Of a stretch of 64,000 nucleotides of DNA, positions 34,486 to 46,518 are shown piece after piece. Source of the DNA: Telmatactis stephensoni (lineage: Eukaryota; Cnidaria; Anthozoa; Actiniaria; Isophelliidae); NCBI GenBank assembly GCA_029948255.1, contig JALIZF010001750.1, forward strand, positions 1 through 64,000. The letters run 5' to 3'. How positions within the stretch are numbered: the stretch's first letter is position 1; every line of letters begins with the position of its first letter. A program made the position numbers and the translations under genes. A model generated the notes under the pieces. The model had not been told where the DNA came from and searched no databases. It saw nothing but the letters and a program-made list of their open reading frames with translations.

Positions 34486-37400
34486 GTAATCTATGTGTTT
34501 TTATAAATATGGAAAAGGCCTGTTTTGAGCATCATAATGTATCTGTTAGTATAGATGGTAGTTTGCAGTTCCTTAAATAGGTCTTGTGCATCAACCGGCC
34601 ATTTTGGATAGCAAAATACATACTGCGACATCTGAATCAAAGACCCTTTTGTTTTGGAGGCAGTCACATTATTTTGCATCCAGTATGGCGAATTTTTGCA
34701 CATGTGACGGGCTGATGCAAAAGGCCTATTGATCTGTAGAAAACAATAATTTATATTTAAAAAATGCTAAACAAAAATTTTAGTTTAACCTTTACTTAGC
34801 TATTCTAAGCGCAAAGTTTGATAAGGAAGTCAAAAGATTCCACCTTCTTATGATCAAGACTAAACTAACTCGAGAAATAAGGACTTCTAGATAAAATACA
34901 GACGAAACATTCGCTAGCAACACGGTTATGCCCTAGGGTTCGAACAAGTCTGGTTTGTTTTGGGATTCGTGATGCGGGTTTTTTATTTAGAGGGCGTGGT
35001 GCTATTAACATGATATTTTCTCAAACTATCGAATGGTAATGGAGTATGTGTTACACATTAGTTTTGTACTGTCAAAGCCACCATTCTGGGTAATCAACTT
35101 CGCAAGCGTAAGAAAACCGATTGTTTCTTCAAAAGATATGAGCTATTCGATGTACAACGTGTAGGCGATTGCACTTACCCTTGGCTCTTATATCATTAAT
35201 GGTATCGAAAAAATATTTAAGAAATTCATCATTTGCAGCAATGTTTTGTACTTGAAGCGTTCTGAAGCGTAAGACGTCAAAAACGTTTAAATTGCCTTCG
35301 GGCTGAAGGGCAGTCAAAAGACTTGTGTGACCACGTTCACGAAAATATTTAACCTTTTATACAGAAAGGAAAAAAAAGAAACTAATTAATTTTTGATGAT
35401 CGCGGGTAAGTATGTATAGTAAAAACTGTCACCAAAAAAATCCTAAAAAACTGTGCCAATTTACGATATCATGTATTAAGCCTGAGCTAAACTGAAAAGG
35501 CACCCGCTGGATAGGCCTTTAGCTACTCAGTACAACACTGCTGTTATCCAATAAGCTTACACACTGCAAAAGATATAATATGAATGGGTCTGTTGTTTAT
35601 TGGAACCAGGGTAGCTATTTCATGACGGTATAATCGCTGTTGCAGATATCAGCATGCCCGTTGCTTCAGTTGGTTTGGCGCCAATTTTTGTAGATATTTC
35701 CAACATATTAAATTTCAATTTCTCGGAAGATAAGTTTCGCAGTAGAAAACAAATTTACTGTCTTACTTTGCTAAGTAAATTATCCTAGCTGATACCAGTG
35801 TCGAATATTGGTTTTACGTTGCTAAAGCTATTGCAAATAAGTCGAATCGAATCCATGTCCCCGAAACAGTTAAATCACCCGCTGGATAAACCTTTACTTG
35901 ATGCTGCTTATCCCATAAGATTATCAGTTGCATAAGGTATTAAATAAGGAAAACCTCTACTGATTTTTGCCAGGGTAACATTTTCGTTGTGGGTATTAAC
36001 ACTGTTATAATTATCAGCATGCCTGTTGTTGGGAATAGCAGGTTTTGTGCAGCTTTTAGTAGTTATTTGGTTGTAACGCAGAATGACAATTAATCATCGG
36101 TTTCTTTAAACGCGATCCACTTCGTTTCAGGCCACAAAAAGCGCTTTTAACTTTTGTCACTGCATGATATACTGACTTAGTTCGATATTGTAAAAGTGAT
36201 TGCACTTTTCAAGACTATCCAAGGTATGCGCGCGACACTATATATAATGGCTATATAACGACGCTACTAAGTTGGGAGAGAAAAGCGAGCGCCATCACCT
36301 ACAGCATAGTTGAGAGCCGATTTACCAGTAGACAAAATACTACTATTTTCCAACAAGATAATTTAGTACATCTTACAATAGCAAAGAAATATAGGAAGCT
36401 CTTATTGAGCCAGGGCACCTATTTGATGATTTATCTGACTCTCACACGTAAGCTATCAATTTTTCTTTAACGGGTGAAGTAAAATCACCCTACCACAGGT
36501 CTGGTAAAACTTTAATTTCAAAGGCATTAAATTCGGTAGATGCACTCTAACGTGTACATATGTGTAGCTATAAAGGCTGCCCGCGGCAGAAAAGCTATTT
36601 TAGTTTCTTTCAAAGCGGGTGACTGGCATGGATTTCGAGTTACGGGTCATATATTGATAAATGCAACACCAAACCAATTTTATAGTCAACAACAATTTAA
36701 TTTTCAGCATGGTCACGATTGAAAATTTCATAGACTGACAGGCTTGTACCTTGATAGCTATATATAATGTCAAAAAAGTTGTAAAAATGCTCTGCGCTTT
36801 TTATCTTCCTCTCCTGAAGCGACCTTTTTCTTAAGGGGTAACGTTCATAAGAATTGACACTCTCATTATCAGACGTCGTTGAGCGAAAAAGTTATTTAAA
36901 AAAATGAACGTTAAAATTATTTGACACAGTATTTTGGTACCGTTATGTGCCTAACTTAAGCTTGCTACTTCACTCATTTTTTTTTTTTTTTTTTAATATT
37001 AAACATACGACTACTAGCTTCGAAAAGTGAAGCATTATTATAAGCTTTGAGCCTATACTATAATTGACATTGACATTGATTTTATTCTGTACCAGAATTT
37101 ACATTATAATACATTTGTAAATATATATGAATAAATAGTTAATGAATATAATATATATGATATATATGTAATTTAAAAAACTCATTAATAATTCATAAGG
37201 CAAACACAATGAAAATCGCCACCGTGACGAGTGTCTTTATATCTGATTCGGCCTAATTTACATCAACTTTAACCTCGATTTTCTCCAAGATAAATGAAGA
37301 TATTTTTGAATTTCTTTTAGAGAACAACTCTAATATGTGTTGGAGTTTTTTAAGCCGTATAAAGAACTCGAGATCGTGTTTTATCGGTATAAAGATCCTC

Positions 37401-38736
37401 GCCTACGGCTCGGATCTTTATATCCGATAAAACACTCTCTCTCGTTCTTTATACTATACGTATCAATTTTAGTTTGAATATAAATGATAAATTCAGATTT
37501 ATTGGTACAAGCTATCTATAATAACCATAGAGTTAATCGAGATAGATAGCTTATATGTTATTTAGAATTTATGTAATTGGGTCAAAGAAGTTATACTAGA
37601 GAAAGAAACAAAGAAAATAGAAAATAGAGTGATGGCACTTAATCCGTGAAACATAATCTAATAGTTAGTGCCTAATAGTCTAATCAAAACAAAAATAAAC
37701 AATGGAAATAGTGTCTCCTAATGTCTGTTAGACTAATATCTATTTCACGGATTAAGTGCCATCACTCTAGAATTAAGTCAAATATCGATATAGTTATTGA
37801 TTAATTAAAACTAGACGCACACGTGCGTTCACTCGTGCCCCTGGAGCCCTTTTTAAGAGAGGCTCCAATGACCGGCTCTGTTCGTACTCTTCCCCTAGCC
37901 GTTTCACGCATTCTTCACCATTCCGGGAAATAGCTAACCGTAACAAATGACCCTTTTTGAATCGGCTAACTTAAACTAAAAAATATCTTGATTAGTCAGT
38001 TTGTCTGTCAACAGCTATTAGTGCCTTTGTCTTTCTATTATCATGCATAGGTATTAGATATCTCCAACATGCAAAAATATACCAGTTTTATATTCAACTT
38101 CTTATTTCACTATATATCTCAATTGTTTGCTGTTAAGACTTCTACAACGGCATATTTGACACAATAACAAATCGTGTATTTTTTCGTTCATGTTTCGGAT
38201 GTTATATATGAATAAAAAACGTTACGTGACCAAACGCGAAATACAAGGTCAATGGAATCTAGTTTCATGCCATTCCGATATTAAATTAAAATTCACTACA
38301 AAAACCTCTCAAGATCTCTTGAATGCTTGAATGAGGAATATAATTGACTTGCTTCTATGTATGTTCGTTTAGCAACATGTAGGATGAGAAATTCGTAGTT
38401 TTCCAGCTCATAGGAAATAGTCGTTATCGCGAGGGCCTCGGCTTTCAAGTACTCCATTTAGAGTTCGATATTTGGTCAAAGTATTGGAGATGAAGCTCAA
38501 AATAACAGCCCATTCTGAAGCTCATATAAGTATATAGGTATATCTCGAGTTAAAAGCTCCAAATTACATTGTTCTACTGCAGGAAAAGCCTGTCTCTGAA
38601 AGCTATTTTCTTTGTAGTCGGCCATCTTGCATTCCTAAAGTTCCTGGCTTGCGTTCGCTGTAGCTCAAAGGTGATGAATGAAGGGCATTGTTTTTACGTT
38701 CTTAACCAATCAGAGGTCCCTCAGGACGAACAGAGG

Positions 38737-38769
<33 letters not shown>

Positions 38770-41700
38770 ATTTGCAGTTTATAACTCGTTCCCGGCCTAA
38801 AGGCCTGGGCACGAGTAATAACTAATCACATTTAAAGCTATTCATGGGCTAGCACCTCAATATATTATAGATTTAATTAAAATTAAGGATCAATCTAGGT
38901 ATAATTTAAAGTCGTCTTTAGAATTACGACTTTCGCCGCCAAGTATAACAACCAAGAAAACATTAGGTGATCGGGCTTTCATGGCGGCTGCGCCCAAGCC
39001 CTGGAACAGGCTCCCAATAAGTATTAGATCTAAGGATAGTCTAGCTTCCTTTAAAAATTCACTGAAAACTCATCTTTTTAGCAAAGCATTTTTATAAATC
39101 TAGTTACAATGAAAGATAATGCATCTAATAACTTTGAATTAGTTATAATGTATACTAGTTAGGAATTAAGAGATTGACCGCAAGGTCATGATTTTAGTTT
39201 ATGTATACTCATTTTTTTCTTTTGTCATTTTACATTATTTTTGATCTGTTGTGTTCTAGTAATTCTATTTGATTATTTTACAGGCACATTAGAGCATATC
39301 CAAATGAATTTTGCGCCCTATAAATAATAAATTATTATTATTATTATTATTAACTTGAACACATTCAATACATGCAATAACTAAAACGAAATCATCAAAA
39401 GTAAACATAGTAAAACCAATAATTTTGTTTTCGTTTTTGGCCTGACACGGACGACTTCAAAGTCACAGGAAAACAGACTCTTTAGTAAGCGAACAAATTG
39501 TCATTTGTGAAGATAAAAACGATATTGTTTGACAAAAAAATGACGCAAAAAAACGTTCTAAATAAAGATAAAAAGTGAATGCATAAGTGTGGAATAGCTT
39601 ATATCTGTTACATAAACTACCGACAGTGCGTCATCAGTTATATAAAAAACTCGCGAATTTTGAAGGTATAATGGCAAGCAAGGTTTTTAGACTATAAAAA
39701 TGTTGTTTTTCAGGTACTTATTATTATTTATTTTAGATTTCTTGATGTCACAAACGAGTTTGTGTCGAGAAACGACCACCGCAAAAGAAATTCAGAACTT
39801 TGACAACGAAGGACTTTTAATGACGATTAGACATTAAATATATTTTCTATACTATCTCATAACAGATATACTAGAATATTCTCTTCGTTTTCTTTGCTAG
39901 AATGTGCAAAATTGTCATAACTTTAATACAATAAATGTCGTAAATGTCTCTCAAAACACTGGGAATCGCATTTCCGAGGGCCTGAATTTCAGCCAAAACC
40001 CCCTAGTTGCTCCCGCCTTCGGCGGTCATTTCCTTGGTAAACATTTCAGTCTGGCTACGGCCCTGCTCTTAGCATTTATTTTACACGTTGACTTCCGAAA
40101 AATTCTAAGAAGGAATTCCAGGTAGTATATTTATGAAGTTTGAAGTTTTGGTCTTGGCGAGCCGTTGGCTTCAGAAATCCTTCACTGGAAATAATTATAA
40201 ACTCGTCTAAAACAATTAACTTTGTGAAGTAAAGTTGTAAATGGAATTATAAAAAATACTGTTATGATTACATACTTAAGCCTCAACACTAGAAAATAGT
40301 TTTTTTTTACTGAACGTTTTTTAGAATGATTTTTCTGTGTTTTTAATCCTACTAAAAACCGTTTCGGACACGAGCTCTCTCAAATTCACTGCATTTATGA
40401 ATCATGTACGAACTACACCACTTTCCTTTCGAAAGTCTCTTACTTTTTTAACTGATCCGTTTAACATACTGTAATTTATGCGCGACGAGAATGGCGGACA
40501 CGAATTTCTATCCGGGCTCCTTGTACTGCAGGCTTATTCGTCCTGCTTTAGCCTGAAAATGAACTTTTATTATCTCTAGACATGCAGTTTGCTTTTCCTT
40601 TAAGGGAATGCTGTAAATATTGGCTTTTAGGGGCAGAAAGTGCTTATTTTTTCGGTCAATTGGGAAGATATTGGAAGAAACGGTTTTAGAGCTAAAGACT
40701 CGCTGCTGGGCTCTAAAAGATTTCACCGTGCAAGGTTTCCGCTAGTCAGTCAAGTTTTTCAATCATGGTCAGGCGTCTGTAGTGATCCCAGGTCATGATC
40801 CACCTTTGGATATAACTATTTACAACGAGATTTCTCAAAATCCAGGGCCTGTTTGTGAAAATTTTGGTTTACGAAGGAATAGACGAGTTTTGCGTATATA
40901 TTCTAAGAATTATATGTTCAAAACTTGATAAGAGTGCATTTTTTGCCGTGCATAACTTAAGGTGGTTCGACCGTGTTTTTTAGTGAGCGTACCTTCCATG
41001 TTTGAGCCCCTAGTACAACGTCGTAAATCATTCAATTGAAAAATGGTGATTGTAGCTGACCTAAATAAATATGAAAATTTGTTGCAATGGTGAACTAGGT
41101 GTGGTTGTGATCGGAGTTACCATGGCAACGTAGAGTAGACGCCATCACGATTTTTAAACATAGCCTTATTTCTTGTGATCAGGAAAATTTCAGAAGAATC
41201 ACTTAACAGGATTATATCTTTCATGGATAACTCATTGTACAGCGATTTTGAGGAATTTCTGTAATAGCGGAGCTCCCGCGCGGTCCCAAGGCCAGCGCGA
41301 GCTGAGCACCATACCTATGAAAAAATGGTAAACCATCGAGTTGATTTTTCATGGACACATAGGGAGCCCATACGTCCGTACGTCCGTACGTCCGTACATC
41401 GCAATGCTGGCTGTTTGCTTTTTGGCGCCAACTTGACGCATGCCGACACTTTGAAAACTGAAAATTTATGACATGTTTCCTGGCAGTTTTATCGTGCAAA
41501 ACTAAAAAAATATTATTCTGGAAACCTTGTTAACATTTAGCGATTTTAATGGGCATTAATCGGTGCCAATCTTTTTGAATTTTTTTCGCACCCGATGTCG
41601 TTTCAAAGACTCCTTGAAAGATCAGACAGACGAACAGGACACAGAGAATATTTCCAAAACTGGACGACTTCTAAGTTGGATTCGTAGCTTCAAAAACCTC

Positions 41701-44700
41701 TCATCTAATAACTGAATCATTGACGATTGTGTATACCTCGTTTCGTGAAGAGTAGAACTGCTCAAATATCTCGGTTGTCGGAAATCGTCTCCATTGAGTG
41801 TAAAACTAGGACCATGCTTCGAAAGACAACAAGGAAAACACTTCAAGGTAAAGACCCTGGGAGAAGGAAATGTGATGTCAACAAGTCTCTTGTACCAATA
41901 ATTAAATAATGCTCATTATTTGGAATAGATGACTATTTTCTGTACGTAGAACTGTGCCTAAGTTTGGACAAACCGCTCATGTAGTACATATACATGTGTG
42001 GTGTCATTTTGCTTTACAGTGAACTTTTTGCACTACTTTTAGGAATAAATTTTTAAAATCATACTGATAAGAATTTGATTTTGAACTCATTTCAGCCCCA
42101 CTAATGTGTAAATACAACTCAAGTTTGGGTCTGCTAAAAAAACTGAAAAATAATTTTGCATGCAAACTAAGGTTGTTTTACATGTAAATTTTGAGTTGTA
42201 ATGAGCCACTTCACGCTTTCGTCCGCCATTTTGAATTGGGGCAAACGCGCCAAAAGTTATAGAAATCTGGATCACTTTGACTTACCATAACTCGGCTCAT
42301 TTTTATCGTATTTTCAAAATTTAAACTTCAATAATTTGAAGACATGCATGCCATGTTTGGACTGAAGATAAGACCAATACAAGTATCTAACTACGTTTTT
42401 AAATCGCGAATTATCTTGATATTTACGTGCCGAACGTTTTATTTCGAAAACAAAAATCCTCTTTTTCTCGTCTTGTAGTCTTCCAATATTTATCATATAA
42501 ACAGTCATAAATGGCAAAACCAATATCGTTTCAGAAAAATTAAATTGTTAGAAACACGATGAAAATGAGCCGAGTTTTGGTAAGCCAAAGTGATCAAAGC
42601 CAAAGGGTAAAGTATATAGACCCTAAAGCACTGAAATGCAAAAAGCTTGACCTATAGTCTTTATTTCAACTTTTTCGACAAAATACAATTTTCGTTTTCC
42701 TATTACCACAGGAAGCCCAATTCATTTGAATCAAAAACGCCAAAAACGAATTGAAATATTTAAAATTATTATTATTCATTTAAAAGGGAGCTCCGCTATT
42801 AGGTAGTTTCCTAATTTGTATATTAGCGTTTTCGAGAAATTTACGAGTAAAGTTTTTGGGCCCCAAAATAGAGCAAAAAGTAAACAAATCAAACGCGCCG
42901 GTAATAGCCATGAAAACAAGCGTTTCTGAAACGCCTTTGAAAAAAAAAGCATTCAATGTTATTCGACTGTCTTTGGTAAAAAGCTCAATAGGATCACTTT
43001 ATTTGCTTTTGAGAAAATAAAATTTGTTTGGTAGACACTGCAGCGCATTTGTTGGCGTTCTTCAGATTGAGAATTTGGTCTACTTCAACATATGCCAGGT
43101 CTGTTCAAAAACCGCTCGATGAATTTGTTCGAAATCATTTGTTCTAAGCATTATTAAGTATTGATCATGACGTTTCCTGTCTATCAGTTTCAAGTTGATT
43201 GAAAACCTCTAAAGCTATTAAACACGGCTTAAAAATGACTTTTTTCACTGATTTTGTTTTAACTTGCCCTCGATGCTGATTATTCAGTTTCTTTGTCTTG
43301 AGGCTGAGTTAAGGTGGCTCGATCGAGTTTTCCAGTAGAGCTACCAGTCGTCTATGAGTGAAAACTATTTGTTCATGAGCAGTCTGAGAGTAAATTAACT
43401 ATTACACCCTTATTAGACAAAGATCAAAGTTTATGATGGCGTATGTTATAGGAAGATCGGCGTTACTATGGCAACGCAATAAAAGAATTCTCCTTTTACA
43501 TATTCTGGATTTTCAGTTTATGAGTTCTAGACTTATTCTTTAAAAATCTTTTTGTCATCTTATAGTTAACATCATTGTCTTTAGCTCTAGCGAATTAACT
43601 GCAAATTCTGAGAGAGCGTTTTCGAGATATCATTGATGAAAAATTTTAACTGCAAAAATTAAGTTTAAACAAAACAATTGTTTGATTAATCTCCCACAGT
43701 TTAAAGGAAAAAAGCGTATCGAAGCTAATTTTTGATCTCAAACTGTTGTAAGGATATCAAACTCATCTATTGAAAGAGATGACAGAAATCGCATTGATCG
43801 ATATCGAGAAAAGTGACCGAACTCATGTATATTGACATGCTGACTTTGCTTCTGTTGTCCAAATTTCGCTCTATTATTACATTAATTAACTCAAATATTT
43901 AAAGATCCCTTTGATTAATATTTTTTTTAAATTAGTATGGTTTAGTTTAGGTAGTAGACGATCTAATATGCTGTTTTCAAATTCATTGAATCATTTTAAG
44001 GCTGTCAAATGTTAGCCTCAAATCAGTATATTTTTCAGCCGGATACAGTGGTCGACAACTCGCTGATGCATGATGTAGCTCTTTTGTTTTAGTTTGTGAT
44101 GTTTCCATGCATTCCAGCACCTGATGCAAATTACGGAATGCTTCCGGTCAACGAATTCGCTTGTGGCTTAGCGCCTAAAATGTTAAATATCGATAAAATT
44201 AATGTTCATTCGACGATTGTAATTAAGGGTTATAATACAACAAAACAATGCAGGTTTTTACACCGAAGTAAACCCCAAATTAGTTGCCTACTTCTTACGG
44301 CATTGTTACTTATAATCCTGTACTGTTTATACCATTAAACTACAATAAATACGACTTACCATTTTCAAAATCAAGACCACAAGCTTCAAGAAACATTCAC
44401 GTGTGATCAGTCGATATTCGTTATTTCACACCCTGTGTTCTTCTTCAAGAAACAATTCGTTGAGCTTACAGAGCTGTCTAAATCGTCTTGAACGTCATCT
44501 GAATAAACTTTTAGCATGTATAATAAAAGAATGATTGAGCAAAACTCTCCGTCTAACGAGTCCTCGACGTTCAAATTGAAAATGGCCGCCATTATTCAAA
44601 TATAATCACGTGAATAAATGCGGAGCTTTCATTGGTTGAATTTGGTTAGATACCAGGATTTCCTTACGTTAATACCACAGGAAACCAAAAACTTGGTTTG

Positions 44701-45421
44701 TGAAACTGTTTCTTTTGAAATTTATCCGGATCAGTGTGAATGTATCCTTGCCTGAGCATCGTGAACTAATAAAGGCTTCAGATTCGCAAATTTATATAGG
44801 GTTCGTGAACTAAAAGTCACATAGTATGTGTTATAATACATTTATGGGCTACAACAGCGCAAATCAAAATAACGTGACGTCTATGAAAGTGTCTCAGATT
44901 TTAAACGAAAGAAAAATCGTTGGAGGGCGCGATTGTCTGATAGAAACACGCAATATCAGTAATTTTCATTGGCTGGTACAAACCAATAATAATCTCTGTT
45001 CTACATGATATACCACAATTCCAAGCGGTCTTTTTCCAATATGGCAGTGCTTCCCGTTGACAGATTTTTTCGCCTTTTTCACATTTTCAACGCCATAAAA
45101 CCCTTCATTTTTGCACCGGAAACTATACTTTTTGGCGCTCATTTGGAAGAATACCTAATTATTTCAAACATATCAAATTTGTCAAAAATTGACATCATTC
45201 GAACCTTTGTTAGAAATTTTGTTCGGCTTGAGAAGACTTTTTGTTAAAGTCACGGTAAAAAGTCAAGATATCAAGGCAATTTTTAGTCTTTGTATCAAAA
45301 GTAGTTTATGCCATAGACTACATCATTATTCTTCCGCATCAATGCAATCTGGGACTGTTAACTCAGTAAAATAATACTGAACAAAAGATTTACAAACATG
45401 ACAAATATATAAATATATTAT

Positions 45422-45454
<33 letters not shown>

Positions 45455-46487
45455 TTATGACGAGATTAACGACAAACGAAGTAATTCATTAATGAGGTCC
45501 TAAGGACCAGTCAAGAGTCACACTGTAAGAAGTAAATAACTGAGTCATCCATACTAATTTATATTGAATACTGTCTCTGCTTTATCACCTTATTCCCATT
45601 CTCAAGTTTTAATATCACTACTTTTTCGTGGAAGCACTGAAGAAATGATTGTTGTTTCCGAACAGCACTCGTCATTTCAGTGTTTGCATCGTACAACATG
45701 TTCTGTAACTCATTGTCACTCGATCCACGAGTTACTTACGCCATTGATGGTTTGATTTTTCTTAGGAACGTTGACCGCACTTCAACCAGACGAGAAATAA
45801 ATTATGAGTATTTACAAAAGCTACGTTCCGATATTCAAGCATTGAGAGAAAAAGATGAAAAACTTGACGAGAAGATTGAAAAGTGTCAGGAAGAACTTCG
45901 ATCAATCACACGGGATAATGCGTCGATTAGATATCCTTTTTCCTGTCATGAGCATTAGCTTGTTTACGCTGTGAACTCGATGTGGTTGTTGTTGTTGGTG
46001 TTCATTGCTGCTCTAGCTCCTTTGTTGGTTTTATTGTTGTTATTGTTTTTTGTTTTTTTGTTTGGGTTTTTTTTTTTTTTTTTTTTTTTTTCATGTAAAA
46101 TAAAAGTATTGCTGTGTGTTGTTGTTCTTGATTTTTTAAATGTTATCAAGCTAGAGTTTTCCTTCCTTCCTTCCTTCTTTCCTTCCTTCCTTCCTTCCTT
46201 ACATATTACTTACTTGCTTGTTTGCTTGCTTGGTAAAGGTAAAGCACTAATATTTAGCGTCGGTAGTTCCTTCAGCTGAACGCTGGTCTCCTAGGAAGCC
46301 GACGGTGCGATCTTTACCGGCCCCCTCTTTCCATCAGTGCTCCGTTTTAAGGGTATTTAAAGCTAATTAAAGCTACACGGAATGGAAAGAAGTCGAAACA
46401 AGTGTGAGGTGATCCGACAGAGAATTGAACTCGGGACCTCACGCATCAGAAAGCCGCGCACTAACCAACTGAGCTACACTTGCTACA

Positions 46488-46518
<31 letters not shown>

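Noticed and set aside
45931..45958. Extension of E2F exon 2 to a GT donor near 45944 or to the stop at 45956
   Set aside because: It would add residues absent from E2F relatives; the AT-AC borders fit exactly.
46420..46490. tRNA gene on the minus strand
   Set aside because: A and B boxes are present, but the sequence continues as a SINE body and I see no proper acceptor stem pairing.
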